This document shows positions 9,061 to 18,182 of a DNA stretch of 64,000 bases, piece after piece. The stretch is from Acinetobacter colistiniresistens (GTDB lineage: Bacteria > Pseudomonadota > Gammaproteobacteria > Pseudomonadales > Moraxellaceae). A program made the translations under genes and the position numbers. Where the stretch lies: the NCBI RefSeq assembly GCF_024582815.1, contig NZ_CP102099.1:806001-870000 (forward strand). The letters run 5' to 3'. The notes beneath the pieces were generated by a model that had not been told where the DNA came from, did no database searches, and worked only from the letters and a program-made list of their open reading frames with translations. Numbering within the stretch: the stretch's first letter is position 1; the number at the start of each line of letters is the position of its first letter.

Positions 9061-10278
9061 ATGTCTACACCCATTATTCAATCTTTGCTGGATACCGACT
9101 TATATAAATTCACCATGTTACAGGTGGTGTTGCATCAGTTTCCGCAAACACATAGTGTTTATTTATTTCGTTGCCGCAATTTAGAAGACACGGTTTATCC
9201 CTTAGTTGATATTTTAGATGACTTGAATCAGCAACTGGATTTGCTCTGTGAACTGCGCTTTGCAGAAGATGAATTACAATACCTGCGTTCATTGCGTTTT
9301 ATTAAAAGTGATTTTGTTGATTACCTCGAATTATTCCAGTTAAAACGTCGTTTTATTCAGGCCAGTATTGATGAGGCTGGACGCTTGGATATCCGAATTG
9401 AAGGCCCTATGGTTCAGGCGATGATGTTTGAAATCTTTGTCTTGGCCATCGTCAATGAATTATATTTCCGTCGTATCCGTAGCGATGAGGTTTTGGCCGA
9501 GGGTGAACGCCGTCTGCAACAAAAACTGTTGCAGTTACAACATTATGCCCAAGAACAACAAGATAAAGAGCCACCCTTTTTAGTGTCTGACTTTGGCACA
9601 CGCCGTCGTTATAGTTTTGCATGGCAGAAACATGTGGTCCAAGCCTTTCAGGCTGTTGCACCGAAAGTCTTTCGCGGCACCAGTAATGTATTACTGGCCA
9701 AGCAATTGGGGATTAGTCCGATTGGTACCATGGCACATGAATTCCTACAGGCTTTTCAGGCACTTGATGTGCGTTTGCGTAATTTCCAAAAAGCTGCTTT
9801 GGAAGCATGGGTACAAGAATATCGCGGTGATTTGGGCATTGCTCTGACCGATGTGGTCGGTATGGATGCCTTCCTGCGTGATTTCGATTTGTATTTTGCC
9901 AAGTTGTTTGATGGCTTACGTCATGACAGTGGCGACCCGTATGAATGGGGTGATAAGGCGTATGCGCATTATCGCAAACTCAAGATTGATACCAAGACCA
10001 AGATGTTGACCTTTAGTGATGGTCTGAATTTGGAAAAAGCCTGGTTATTGCATCAATATTTTAAAGATCGTTTCCAAGTGAGTTTTGGGATTGGTACCAA
10101 TTTAACCAACGATATGGGGCAGAAGCCTTTGAATATTGTGTTGAAACTGGTGGAGTGTAATCGTCAGTCGGTGGCGAAAATTTCGGATAGTCCAGGGAAG
10201 ACCATGACCGATAATGATACTTTCTTGGCGTATTTGCGTCAGGTGTTTGAGATTGAAGAAACAAGTGAGACTTTATAA
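9061..10278 (+). CDS. pncB: Nicotinate phosphoribosyltransferase
   Basis: 405 residues, close to the E. coli enzyme. It makes nicotinate mononucleotide from nicotinate and PRPP in the NAD salvage pathway. Recognisable family blocks are [20 protein letters not shown] at the start, [45 protein letters not shown] and [10 protein letters not shown]. The start ATG is at 9061. It is a single-gene unit followed by an intergenic repeat. Confidence 0.97.
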   Translation: MSTPIIQSLLDTDLYKFTMLQVVLHQFPQTHSVYLFRCRNLEDTVYPLVDILDDLNQQLDLLCELRFAEDELQYLRSLRFIKSDFVDYLELFQLKRRFIQASIDEAGRLDIRIEGPMVQAMMFEIFVLAIVNELYFRRIRSDEVLAEGERRLQQKLLQLQHYAQEQQDKEPPFLVSDFGTRRRYSFAWQKHVVQAFQAVAPKVFRGTSNVLLAKQLGISPIGTMAHEFLQAFQALDVRLRNFQKAALEAWVQEYRGDLGIALTDVVGMDAFLRDFDLYFAKLFDGLRHDSGDPYEWGDKAYAHYRKLKIDTKTKMLTFSDGLNLEKAWLLHQYFKDRFQVSFGIGTNLTNDMGQKPLNIVLKLVECNRQSVAKISDSPGKTMTDNDTFLAYLRQVFEIEETSETL

Positions 10279-10300
10279 CTTTAATTCGATACGCGTAAAC

Positions 10301-10442
10301 GTCATCCACAACCTGCGTGATATAAGCAAGAAACCTTTTTTGCGATATAGCTAAATAGATGAAAGAAGTGAACAGGTTTTGTGGATGACAATGGTTTTGC
10401 CTACTTTTGTCGAAACAAAAGTAGGTCGAGCCGAAGGCTTAT
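10301..10442 (+). repeat. 142-bp two-hairpin intergenic repeat, copy A
   Basis: The outer arms GTCATCCACAACCTG (10301-10315) and CAGGTTTTGTGGATGAC (10373-10389) form an imperfect long stem. This is followed by a perfect 11-bp hairpin CCTACTTTTGT-CGAA-ACAAAAGTAGG (10400-10425) and GCCGAAGGCTTAT. The same plan, with many identical blocks and the same overall length, occurs inverted at 52371-52512. The stretch 10279-10604 otherwise holds no gene. Confidence 0.75.
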
Positions 10443-10604
10443 CCCGAAATAGGATGAGAACACAGTAAGACTCTGTAATGAAAATTCAATTATTTAACTT
10501 CGCTATATCTTCTTTTCTGCTAAACGAATGCAAAAAATCAGACAAAGATAAAAAGTCGGCTATGCTAAAATCACCCCCAATGCGGATGATAAAACAGCAT
10601 AACA

Positions 10605-11453
10605 ATGACTGACGTAGATTTTAAACTGGGTTTACTGATTGAGCCTGAACAATTGGTGCCTTATTTAGGCAGCGAATTGATTCGAATTGTCGATTTAAGC
10701 CGAGCATCGGTGTATGAACAACTGCATATCCCTCATGCAATGCATTTACAACCTAAATTTCTGGTTGCACAACAAGAACAAGCCAGTGGGGTATTGCCTG
10801 ATTTAGCAGGTTTACAGGCTTTAATCGAGAAGCTGAATATTTCACCTCAGCATCATGTCGTGGTTTATGACGATGAAGGTGGCGCATGGGCAGGGCGTTT
10901 AATCTGGAACTTACATTGCCTTGGTTTTAATCGAACCAGTTTGATTAATGGTGGGATTCATGGCTGGTTGGGGGCAGGTTTGCCGACTACGGCTGAAGTC
11001 GACCCCGTAAAACCTGTTGCAGATCTGTTCCTGATCGATTTAGACACGGTACAGCAGCATCGCATTGAATATCACGAATTGTTACAACAGGTCGAACAGG
11101 ACAATATTCAGCTCTGGGATTGCCGTACCAACGAGGAATATACAGGCTTGCGCTTGGCTGCGCGACGCGGCGGTCACATCCCAAATGCACTGCATTTTGA
11201 ATGGAGTACTGCCCTAAACCGTGAAAATCATCTAAAATTACACCCGCTTGAACGCACACAACAACGCTTAGAACAATTAGGCTTTAATTTACAACAACCT
11301 GTGGTGGTGTATTGTCAGTCTCATCACCGTTCTGGCTTGGCGTATATTTTGGCAAGATTGCTCAACTGGCAAGTGAGAGCCTACGATGGTGCGTGGAGTG
11401 AATGGGGCAATCGCCTCGATAGTCCTATTATTTCAGGGGAGTCACCGTCTTGA
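10605..11453 (+). CDS. rhdA: Thiosulfate sulfurtransferase (rhodanese) RhdA-like
   Basis: 282 residues with two rhodanese domains: an inactive N-terminal one and a C-terminal one carrying the active-site Cys in [14 protein letters not shown]. The six-residue loop C-Q-S-H-H-R resembles the C-Q-T-H-H-R loop of Azotobacter and Pseudomonas RhdA rather than the C-G-S-G-V-T loop of SseA-type mercaptopyruvate enzymes. It transfers sulfane sulfur from thiosulfate to thiophilic acceptors. Its stop overlaps the psd start by 4 nt; I recall rhdA and psd as neighbours in pseudomonads too. Confidence 0.85.
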   Translation: MTDVDFKLGLLIEPEQLVPYLGSELIRIVDLSRASVYEQLHIPHAMHLQPKFLVAQQEQASGVLPDLAGLQALIEKLNISPQHHVVVYDDEGGAWAGRLIWNLHCLGFNRTSLINGGIHGWLGAGLPTTAEVDPVKPVADLFLIDLDTVQQHRIEYHELLQQVEQDNIQLWDCRTNEEYTGLRLAARRGGHIPNALHFEWSTALNRENHLKLHPLERTQQRLEQLGFNLQQPVVVYCQSHHRSGLAYILARLLNWQVRAYDGAWSEWGNRLDSPIISGESPS

Positions 11454-12301
11454 GTTTTGCAGCAGATTTAAAAAAACAACTCTTTATCAAAGCACAGAAT
11501 CTTGTGCCGCAACATCAACTGAGTCGTGTTGTCGGTAAGGTTGCCGCAAGTGAAAATGTCTTGGTAAAAACTGCTGTGATTCAGGCATTCAAAGCAAAAT
11601 ATGGCATTGATATGAGTATTGCGGCGCAAAGCAATGCACTGCAATATAAGTCATTTAATGAATTTTTTACCCGTGCGTTAAAAGAGGGGATCCGTGGAAT
11701 TGACGAACAAGCGGATAGCATTGTTTGTCCTGCGGATGGTGCGATTTCACAGCTCGGTAAAATTGAAGCGGGTGATATTTTTCAAGCTAAGGGTCAAAGC
11801 TTTTCAGTCGAAAAATTGATTGGTGATCCACAGTTAGCGAAGCCTTTCCAAGAGGGTCAATTTGCAACCGTGTATTTATCACCAAAAGATTATCACCGCG
11901 TCCATATGCCTTTGGCGGGCACATTGACTGAAACTTTATATATTCCGGGTGAGTTGTTCTCAGTTAACCAAACCACGGCTGAAAACGTACCAGGTTTATT
12001 TGCACGCAATGAGCGTATGGTGTGTTTATTTGATACCGAACTGGGTCGTATGGCGGTGGTTTTAGTTGGCGCCATGATTGTGGCGGGTATTGAAACGGTT
12101 GCCACAGGCAAAGTAAAACCATCTGGCAAAGTTGAATTGCAGCATCACCAAATGAAATTGGAGAAAGGTGCCGAGTTAGGTCGTTTCTACCTAGGTTCAA
12201 CCGCTGTGGTTTTATTTGAAAAAGATAAAATGGTCTGGGAAGAGCAGTTTAAAGCCAATTCGACGGTGGTGATGGGTGAGCGTTTAGGTCATTCGGTTTA
12301 A
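11450..12301 (+). CDS. psd: Phosphatidylserine decarboxylase proenzyme
   Basis: 283 residues. It makes phosphatidylethanolamine at the inner membrane. The self-cleavage site LGST is visible in [13 protein letters not shown], where the Gly-Ser bond is cut to create the pyruvoyl group; the DYHRVHMP and CPADG blocks are also typical. The start is an unusual TTG at 11450 that overlaps the rhdA stop and has a GGGGAG ribosome binding site 7 nt upstream; no ATG nearby gives the expected N-terminus. A terminator follows at 12317. Confidence 0.95.
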   Translation: MSFAADLKKQLFIKAQNLVPQHQLSRVVGKVAASENVLVKTAVIQAFKAKYGIDMSIAAQSNALQYKSFNEFFTRALKEGIRGIDEQADSIVCPADGAISQLGKIEAGDIFQAKGQSFSVEKLIGDPQLAKPFQEGQFATVYLSPKDYHRVHMPLAGTLTETLYIPGELFSVNQTTAENVPGLFARNERMVCLFDTELGRMAVVLVGAMIVAGIETVATGKVKPSGKVELQHHQMKLEKGAELGRFYLGSTAVVLFEKDKMVWEEQFKANSTVVMGERLGHSV

Positions 12302-12316
12302 TTTAGATGTGATTTT

Positions 12317-12347
12317 AAAAAGCTCTTTAAAATTTAAAGAGTTTTTT
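12317..12347 (+). terminator. Intrinsic terminator after psd
   Basis: CTCTTTAA (12323-12330) pairs with TTAAAGAG (12334-12341) and is followed by six T; A-run before the stem. Confidence 0.75.
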
Positions 12348-12370
12348 ACGTATTTCGCATAAGGCGTATT

Positions 12371-12499
12371 ATGTTAATTTTAGAAAAATTAAATTTAATA
12401 TTCCAAAGTGATGTTCTCTCATACATATCCTCATCTAAAGATATTATGGCTAAAATACGTTTACCTCTACCATTCACCAGATTTCAAGATCCAGATTAA
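12371..12499 (+). CDS. Small hypothetical ORF upstream of the nuclease gene
   Basis: 42 codons from the ATG at 12371, preceded by AAGG with 6-nt spacing, ending TAA at 12499. The tail MAKIRLPLPFTRFQDPD is rich in Pro/Arg; no family is recognised. It lies between the psd terminator and the restriction-like pair, in the same AT-rich DNA and on the same strand. It could be a small accessory gene of that pair or the remnant of a longer gene. Confidence 0.3.
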   Translation: MLILEKLNLIFQSDVLSYISSSKDIMAKIRLPLPFTRFQDPD

Positions 12500-12575
12500 C
12501 TACTATTCTGAAAACCTTTAAGAATATGTTATTAATTTAGATAGGTGTTTGAATTTATTAATAATAAGGATGATT

Positions 12576-13394
12576 ATGTCAAAAGATAGTACAGTTTTCG
12601 ATGTTTTTGAACAATGTGTTTTAGCTATTCAAAATGGTGAGTTGATTGAAGCAATTTCTTCAAAAGATAAAGAATTTCATTTCCAAAACTGGTTTCAAAA
12701 ACGCCTTGAAAACTTAGGTATCTACTTTGAAGGATCTGGAAGAAATACTTATCCTGATTTCTGTTTAGTGAATAAAGCTGAAGGTTTTGAAATTAAAGGA
12801 CTTGCCTGGCCAGGTCGTGAACGTGACTACGACTCAAATAGTCAAGTGCCTACAGGTTTCCATAATGGCCGTACTATATTTTATGTATTTGGCCGTTATC
12901 CTGCAGACCTTTCAGATTATTCTGTCGGTGATAGTAATCAAAAACAGTATCCAGTTGTTGATTTAGTCATATGTCATGGTGACTTCTTAAATGCAGATCA
13001 TAATTACGTCCACAAAAATAAAAATGTTAAAGGATTCGGTACTTATGGCGACATTATGATTCGTGATCGGAAAATGTATGTTGCTCCGACACCTTTTGCT
13101 TTAACAGAAGGTACTACCGGATTAATAACTTTAATTTTACCAGAAGACTTTGGAACAGATATTCGATACCAAGAGGTCGGACAACTTACTAGAGTTGAAG
13201 CAAATTCCTTAGTGGTAGGCTATAACTTCGATTTGCGTACAAATGACTTAGTGGCAGAAAGATGTGTGAATCCTAAAGGAAAAACTGAACACAAATTTAT
13301 TGCATATCGCTTATATAGCCAAACTGATAAACCAGTTCTTATGGCAGATAAATCATCTTTAGTAAAAGATGATAAGAAGTTGCTTAGTAAATGA
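12576..13394 (+). CDS. PD-(D/E)XK-type restriction endonuclease (putative)
   Basis: 272 residues from the ATG at 12576, which has AAGGA at 12566-12570. A PD-(D/E)XK core is visible: YPDF with Asp61, then FEIKG with Glu72 and Lys74. It is followed by a long strand-rich region that I cannot assign to a named restriction family. The gene overlaps the following methyltransferase by ATGA, so the two are surely co-translated. That pairing is what suggests a restriction enzyme. Codons are AT-rich compared with psd upstream, consistent with acquisition. Cleavage specificity cannot be read from the sequence. Confidence 0.7.
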   Translation: MSKDSTVFDVFEQCVLAIQNGELIEAISSKDKEFHFQNWFQKRLENLGIYFEGSGRNTYPDFCLVNKAEGFEIKGLAWPGRERDYDSNSQVPTGFHNGRTIFYVFGRYPADLSDYSVGDSNQKQYPVVDLVICHGDFLNADHNYVHKNKNVKGFGTYGDIMIRDRKMYVAPTPFALTEGTTGLITLILPEDFGTDIRYQEVGQLTRVEANSLVVGYNFDLRTNDLVAERCVNPKGKTEHKFIAYRLYSQTDKPVLMADKSSLVKDDKKLLSK

Positions 13395-15493
13395 TAGATG
13401 TTGCAAAAACAATGCAGGATACAGAAACAACAGCTCTAGAAGGTCAATTTCCTCTAGTTGAAATTAGTCAGATTGCTGAACAAGAGAGTTGGCGTAAAGA
13501 AATTAATCGCCCGATTTACCATATTCATAAATGGTGGGCTACTCGCTTAGGTTCAGTCTTTCGTGCTATCACAATAGGTGCTTTAACTCCTCCAGGAACT
13601 AATATTTGGGAAGAGTTTTATAAGACTCATAATTTAAAGGATAAAGTGGTTTTAGATCCTTTTATGGGTAGTGGAACTTCTCTTGGAGAGGCATTAAAGC
13701 TTGGTGCAAAGGCTATTGGTAATGATATTAACCCCATCAGCACTTTTTTAGTTCGTCAAGCGTTCACACCAGCTGCTGAAGCAGATTTACATGCTGCATT
13801 TGAATACTTAGAGCAAACAGTAGCTCCTAAAATTCGACACTATTATCAAACTCGAGATCCATTAACTGGTGAAAAAATCCCTGTTCTATATTACTTTTGG
13901 GTTAAAACAGTAACGACTCCTGATAATGAAGTAATTCCGCTATTTTCACGTTATGTTTTTTCGCAAGATGCTTATCCGAAAAAAAAACCAAAAGCTCAAA
14001 TTGTCTGCCCTAGTTGCTGGGAAGTACTAGAAGATAGATATGACTCGACTGAATTATGTTGTAAAAGTTGTGCGTATATTTTCAACCCACAAAAAGGTCC
14101 TGCTAGTGGTCAGAACATAACGGCAAAGGATGGAACAAAATATAAAGTTAAAGATTTAATACCTAAGAATTCTCCTCCAAAGCAACGTATGTATGCATTA
14201 ATGGCTTTGCGTAAGGACGGTTCAAAAATCTATTTAAAAGCTACTCCAGAAGACTTTGATTTATATGATGAAGCTGAAAAAAGACTAAATATAGAAAGCC
14301 TTCCACTACCTCAAACAGAGGTTCGTCCTGGTCATAATACAGACCAAGCACGAGGTTATAACTATATTAAATGGCGTGATTTTTTTAACTCTCGTCAACT
14401 GCTTTGCTTGGGATTACTCTTACAGGAAATCTTAAATATAAAAGATCAAATAATTCAGGAGCAGATCCTTTGTCTATTCTCCAGTACATTGGAATTCAAC
14501 AACCTTTTCTGTAGTTTTAAAGGTGAGGGAACTGGTGCTGTCCGCCATATGTTTTCAAACCATATATTAAAGCCTGAGCGCACCCCACTAGAGAATTCCA
14601 TTTGGGGAACTAATCGAAGCAGTGGGACATTCAGTACTTTATTCGAATCTCGATTATTACGAGCTAAACGTTACTTAGATACTCCCTTTGACATAGAGTT
14701 TAAATATGACATGTTTGGTGAGCGGATAGGCTCTAATAAAGTTATCGTAAGTAATCCAATTACAGCTCAGCGTGTAGAAAACTGGGAAGAATTAAAGCGT
14801 CAAGAACATGGAGTACTAATTCTGAACGGAGATAGTTCAAAACTGCCATTACCAAAAAAAACTGTAGATGCAGTTATTACTGATCCACCATATTTTGACT
14901 TTGTACATTATTCTGAACTGAGTGATTTCTTCTTTGCCTGGTTGTCTCCCGTTTTACGTGATCGTTATGACTGGATGTCATCTATAGATTCATCTCATCC
15001 AGGAGAAGTTCAGCACAATGACCCAAGGATATTTTCAAATCAATTATCTTCGGTATTTAGTGAAGCTTGTCGTGTTCTAAAAGATGAAGGAATCCTTGCA
15101 TTTAGTTTTCATCATTCACGTGCTGAAGGATGGGCCGCAATCTATGAAGCTATAAATAAAGCTGGTTTAGCTATTGTTACAGCACATGCAGTTCATGCTG
15201 AGCAACGTTCTGCTAGCCCTAAAACTTCAGCTAAAGAGCCTATCAGTATTGATGCAATTCTTGTTTGTCGTAAAAAAAGATTTGCTACAAATAACTTTGT
15301 TACTGTGCCAGAACTAAACACTATTATCGAAAAAACTTCAGCTCAACTCCAAAATGGGGGAATGAAAATTTCAAATAATGACAAATTTGTTATCAGTGCT
15401 GCTCAAACCTTAATTTCCTATGCTACTCATGACTTAAGCTATGATGAAATTAAAAAGCATTTAGAAGATGTAAGAATGCTATTTAATAGTTAA
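13391..15493 (+). CDS. Zinc-ribbon adenine-type DNA methyltransferase (DUF1156/COG1743-like)
   Basis: 700 residues. The N-terminal segment FPLVEISQIAEQESWRKE and IHKWWATRLGSVFRA (about 20-60) resembles DUF1156-type methylases. AdoMet motif I is LDPFMGSGTS (88-97) and catalytic motif IV is DPPY (498-501). The I-before-IV order with about 400 residues between suggests an alpha-type N6-adenine enzyme with its recognition domain between the motifs. A zinc ribbon with C206-x2-C209 and C224-x2-C227 sits in that insert. It overlaps the nuclease gene by 4 nt, forming a two-gene restriction-modification-like unit. No DUF499/DUF3780 partners are nearby. Confidence 0.8.
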   Translation: MIDVAKTMQDTETTALEGQFPLVEISQIAEQESWRKEINRPIYHIHKWWATRLGSVFRAITIGALTPPGTNIWEEFYKTHNLKDKVVLDPFMGSGTSLGEALKLGAKAIGNDINPISTFLVRQAFTPAAEADLHAAFEYLEQTVAPKIRHYYQTRDPLTGEKIPVLYYFWVKTVTTPDNEVIPLFSRYVFSQDAYPKKKPKAQIVCPSCWEVLEDRYDSTELCCKSCAYIFNPQKGPASGQNITAKDGTKYKVKDLIPKNSPPKQRMYALMALRKDGSKIYLKATPEDFDLYDEAEKRLNIESLPLPQTEVRPGHNTDQARGYNYIKWRDFFNSRQLLCLGLLLQEILNIKDQIIQEQILCLFSSTLEFNNLFCSFKGEGTGAVRHMFSNHILKPERTPLENSIWGTNRSSGTFSTLFESRLLRAKRYLDTPFDIEFKYDMFGERIGSNKVIVSNPITAQRVENWEELKRQEHGVLILNGDSSKLPLPKKTVDAVITDPPYFDFVHYSELSDFFFAWLSPVLRDRYDWMSSIDSSHPGEVQHNDPRIFSNQLSSVFSEACRVLKDEGILAFSFHHSRAEGWAAIYEAINKAGLAIVTAHAVHAEQRSASPKTSAKEPISIDAILVCRKKRFATNNFVTVPELNTIIEKTSAQLQNGGMKISNNDKFVISAAQTLISYATHDLSYDEIKKHLEDVRMLFNS

Positions 15494-15540
15494 GTAATCA
15501 TTTTATATAGGGAAAATGTATTTATTATTTTCCCTATATA

Positions 15541-16514
15541 ACCCGAATCGCGGATAAGAAATTGACTTGAAAAATAAGAGGACTAGAGCCATCAGTTGAG
15601 TTACCACACCAAACTCACAACTCTAGTCCTGATGTTCAATAGTACCGAATTATTCTGCGTAATTGATGATTTTTTTCTTAAATTTGAATCAACTTATTGG
15701 GAGTTTCTCAAACAAAACTGTGGTTCCTTAAGAATCAGAACTGCTCAACTCAAAATTTCAGAAATCTGCTTTATTGCCATTTGGTACAAATGCTCTCATT
15801 TCAATAATTTCAAAGCCTTTTTCACCTGGTTAAAAGAAGATAAAAGCCATTTATTTAAGTACTTGCCTTGCTATCAAAGGATGATTCATCTGATCAATAT
15901 GCACCAATTGGCCCTACACGCTTTACATGTGGCGCTGATGAAAGACCAAACTACACAATATTTATGGATTGATTCAACAACTCTGCCAGTTTGTAAAAAT
16001 CAACGGATTCAGCGTCATAAATCATTAGTCCAAATTGCATCACGTGGTAGAAGCTCAATGGGCTGGTTTTATGGCTGTAAATTACATATTGCGATGAATC
16101 AATTTGGTGAAATTGCCTGTTCTGCTTTATCGAATGGACATGTTGCTGACATAAAAATGGTTGAGCAATTGGTTGCTGGTATAGAAGCAAAACTTTACGG
16201 GGATCGAGGTTACATCAGCCAAGAATTAAAAATCAGATTGAAAGATCAAGGTATTGATTTAATTACTTATCATCGAAAGAATATGCAGGCTATTCAACTC
16301 TGTGCATCAGATGAATATCACCTAAGACAACGCAATAAGATAGAAACATTATTCAGTTTATTGAAGGGGCAATACAATTTAGTGACGAGTAAAGCACGTA
16401 GTATTCATGGATTTCTTGGAGGAATTTATGCCTCGCTATGCGCATATCAATTAACCCATCAAAATAAGCCAACAATTCAAATTAAGGAATCATCGGCTTA
16501 AGCAGGATCCGGGT
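15541..16514 (+). mobile_element. IS982-family insertion sequence
   Basis: Ends are ACCCGAATCGCGGATAAG at the left and, read inward, ACCCGGATCCTGCTTAAG at the right: imperfect terminal inverted repeats. A TATATA repeat flanks both ends (15535-15540 and 16515-16520) and is the likely target duplication. It carries one intact transposase gene. It inserted just after the methyltransferase stop, at the edge of the accessory island. Confidence 0.88.
15632..16501 (+). CDS. IS982-family transposase
   Basis: 289 residues from the ATG at 15632 (MFNSTELFCVIDDFF). An upstream in-frame TTG at 15596 is less likely. DDE-type features are visible: LWIDSTTLPV, a YGDRGYIS block with the second Asp, and RNKIETLFSLLKGQYN with the Glu. 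The reading frame is intact, so the element may still be mobile. Confidence 0.9.
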   Translation: MFNSTELFCVIDDFFLKFESTYWEFLKQNCGSLRIRTAQLKISEICFIAIWYKCSHFNNFKAFFTWLKEDKSHLFKYLPCYQRMIHLINMHQLALHALHVALMKDQTTQYLWIDSTTLPVCKNQRIQRHKSLVQIASRGRSSMGWFYGCKLHIAMNQFGEIACSALSNGHVADIKMVEQLVAGIEAKLYGDRGYISQELKIRLKDQGIDLITYHRKNMQAIQLCASDEYHLRQRNKIETLFSLLKGQYNLVTSKARSIHGFLGGIYASLCAYQLTHQNKPTIQIKESSA

Positions 16515-16688
16515 TATATAAACTATTTAACATAATGAGCGTTATGAGAAACTCGCTTAAAAAATATAAATTAAATCAATAGTTTATTTTTTCAAACATA
16601 CTAAAAAAAACAGCAAAGATCCGAATTAGATACAAGCAGGCCCTTTTTTGAGCAGTTTTGATATATTTTGCCAAGCTCTAACCTTATC

Positions 16689-16706
16689 TGTACGTTTTTG
16701 CTTACA
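16689..16706 (+). promoter_or_regulatory. GacA-box-like upstream element of sRNA 1
   Basis: TGTACG-N6-CTTACA, 18 bp, differs from the Pseudomonas GacA box (TGTAAG-N6-CTTACA) at one position of the left half. It is centred about 64 bp before the predicted start of sRNA 1. An equivalent site with the same half-sites and a different N6 lies before sRNA 2. Confidence 0.65.
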
Positions 16707-16727
16707 GCAATTCAGGGCAATGTCCCA

Positions 16728-16756
16728 TTTTCAACCTAAGCTGAATTGCCTAAGAT
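16728..16756 (+). promoter_or_regulatory. Promoter of sRNA 1
   Basis: TTTTCA (16728-16733), 17-bp spacer, TAAGAT (16751-16756). The same arrangement is kept at sRNA 2 (TTTTCA-17-TAATAT). The poor -35 fits an activator-dependent promoter. Confidence 0.6.
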
Positions 16757-16762
16757 CAACTC

Positions 16763-16890
16763 ATCAGGAACAGGAAGTTCCAAAACATAAAACAAGAATG
16801 ATAAGTTTGCGCATCAGGATGTGAGATATGACAGGAGTTGTATCTAGTGAAAGGAATACGAAAAAGCCCGACAGGATGTCGGGCTTTTTT
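16763..16890 (+). ncRNA. Candidate CsrB/RsmZ-like regulatory RNA, copy 1
   Basis: About 128 nt from a predicted start near 16763 to the T-run of a strong terminator (stem AGCCCGAC/GTCGGGCT, loop AGGAT). Six GGA motifs occur at 16767, 16773, 16817, 16834, 16853 and 16874, several in the form CAGGA(A/T)G. The hairpin GGAAC-AGGAA-GTTCC (16767-16781) puts one GGA in its loop, and the terminator loop carries another. CsrA/RsmA binds such GGA loops. The sequence is repeated with high identity at 18183-18311, where all six GGAs persist. A short frame from 16828 (MTGVVSSERN...) is open but diverges between copies at the terminator, so I treat it as non-coding. Confidence 0.72.
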
Positions 16891-16905
16891 CATTTGAGCT
16901 AAAAC

Positions 16906-17823
16906 TCAGTAAGTTTTTAAGTTCATCTGCTTGGAACTGTAATAGGCATGAATCGCGTCTGCACAGCTATTAATGATCGGGTCTTCATCTTTTTTCCAGA
17001 TGAGTTTTACTTCGCTAAGTGTGTTTTTATCTTGAAGGGGAATCAGTCTGACATCGCTCGGCAAAATTACTTTAAATTCTTCAGGCACAATACAAATGCC
17101 AAAGCCATTGGCGACCAGTTCCAATTGAGACCTTTTTCTTGAATAAATTCGGGTTCTTTTTGGACTAAAACCATTCACCAAACATAAATTGGCTGCCAAA
17201 TAACTTAAACCACCACGTGCTTTATGCGGAACAGAGACAAAATTTAAGGACGCCAACTCACGGATCGAGATACTTTCTTTTTCACTTAAAAATGGATCTG
17301 AAATATGGGCAGCGACATATAAAGGTGCGGTATATAAACTGATGGTATTGACGTCATTTAAATTGTGATAAATCGGCGGTCGAATAAAGCCCAGATCTAT
17401 ACTGCCATTCAATAAATATTCGAGCTGTAATTCAGAGGATAGGGTATTCATTTCGATATCAATGTTATGACGATCACAAAGCTGTTCAAAAATTTCCAGC
17501 TTGCTTTGATCCAACACAATACTGCTGGAATGGGCAATTTTAATGATTCGATCTTCACCTCGACTGATACTTTGGGCGCTGACAATGGAACTTTTTAAAT
17601 GATCAATATTGCTTTTTAAACTTTTATACAGTGCTTCACCTGCAGGTGTGAGTCTAATTTTCTTTTCAGATCGATCAAAAATTTCAAAACCGATTTCTTC
17701 TTCTAAATTTTTAATTTGTCTGCTCAGGGCAGATTGAGCAATAAACAACTTCTCCGAGGCAGCAATAAAGCCCCCAGTTTCTACAATCGTGATTAGATAA
17801 TTAAATTGTTTGAAGGTCCACAT
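16906..17823 (-). CDS. LysR-family transcriptional regulator (first)
   Basis: 305 residues. The N-terminal winged helix-turn-helix (MWTFKQFNYLITIVETGGFI ... SALSRQIKNLEEEIGFEIF) is followed by a type-2 periplasmic-binding-like effector domain. The target is unknown. It is convergent with sRNA 1, whose terminator it shares, and divergent from a small membrane ORF at 17920, the nearest candidate for regulation. It is not an obvious recent duplicate of the second LysR at 18311. Confidence 0.9.
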   Translation of the reverse strand: MWTFKQFNYLITIVETGGFIAASEKLFIAQSALSRQIKNLEEEIGFEIFDRSEKKIRLTPAGEALYKSLKSNIDHLKSSIVSAQSISRGEDRIIKIAHSSSIVLDQSKLEIFEQLCDRHNIDIEMNTLSSELQLEYLLNGSIDLGFIRPPIYHNLNDVNTISLYTAPLYVAAHISDPFLSEKESISIRELASLNFVSVPHKARGGLSYLAANLCLVNGFSPKRTRIYSRKRSQLELVANGFGICIVPEEFKVILPSDVRLIPLQDKNTLSEVKLIWKKDEDPIINSCADAIHAYYSSKQMNLKTY

Positions 17824-17919
17824 ATCTCAAAATTAGATCAGTGCTTGTTTTTTCTATATTAGATGAGATGAGAGAAATCTTATACCTTTTTTATAGATCC
17901 TTGATTCAGGTCGCTGACG

Positions 17920-18045
17920 ATGACAATGAGAAATAAGATTTTGACCTTGATTGCTGCTGTAGTGATTTGTCTACTGGCACAAAGCTATGATCACTATATG
18001 GGCGTAATGAAGACAGAACAGACTATTGATTTATGGGGAGATTGA
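17920..18045 (+). CDS. Small single-pass membrane peptide ORF
   Basis: 41 codons from the ATG at 17920 (or 17926), encoding a basic N-terminus (MTMRNKIL) and one hydrophobic helix (about residues 7-20), then a short polar tail ending LWGD. The ribosome binding site is weak. It is divergent from the LysR gene and lies upstream of sRNA 2. No homologue is recognised; it may be a real small inner-membrane protein or chance. Confidence 0.35.
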   Translation: MTMRNKILTLIAAVVICLLAQSYDHYMGVMKTEQTIDLWGD

Positions 18046-18108
18046 TACATTCACGAGACTTATATCGCTATTCTGAGTTACTTTTTTAAATGATGAGCAG
18101 CTCAGTGA

Positions 18109-18126
18109 TGTACGCTTTTTCTTACA
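18109..18126 (+). promoter_or_regulatory. GacA-box-like upstream element of sRNA 2
   Basis: TGTACG-N6-CTTACA, identical in both half-sites to the element before sRNA 1, with a different N6 (CTTTTT against TTTTTG). It lies the same distance from the promoter: CTTACA ends 44 bp before the -10. Confidence 0.65.
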
Positions 18127-18147
18127 TCGATTAGGGGCAATGTCCCA

Positions 18148-18176
18148 TTTTCAGCCAAGGCAGAATTGCCTAATAT
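18148..18176 (+). promoter_or_regulatory. Promoter of sRNA 2
   Basis: TTTTCA (18148-18153), 17-bp spacer, TAATAT (18171-18176). Conserved with sRNA 1 in spacing and position. Confidence 0.6.
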
Positions 18177-18182
18177 GAACTC

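Noticed and set aside
16828..16902. Small peptide MTGVVSSERN... inside sRNA 1
   Set aside because: The frame runs through the terminator and is not kept in sRNA 2 after the terminator stem; GGA conservation and structure explain the identity better.
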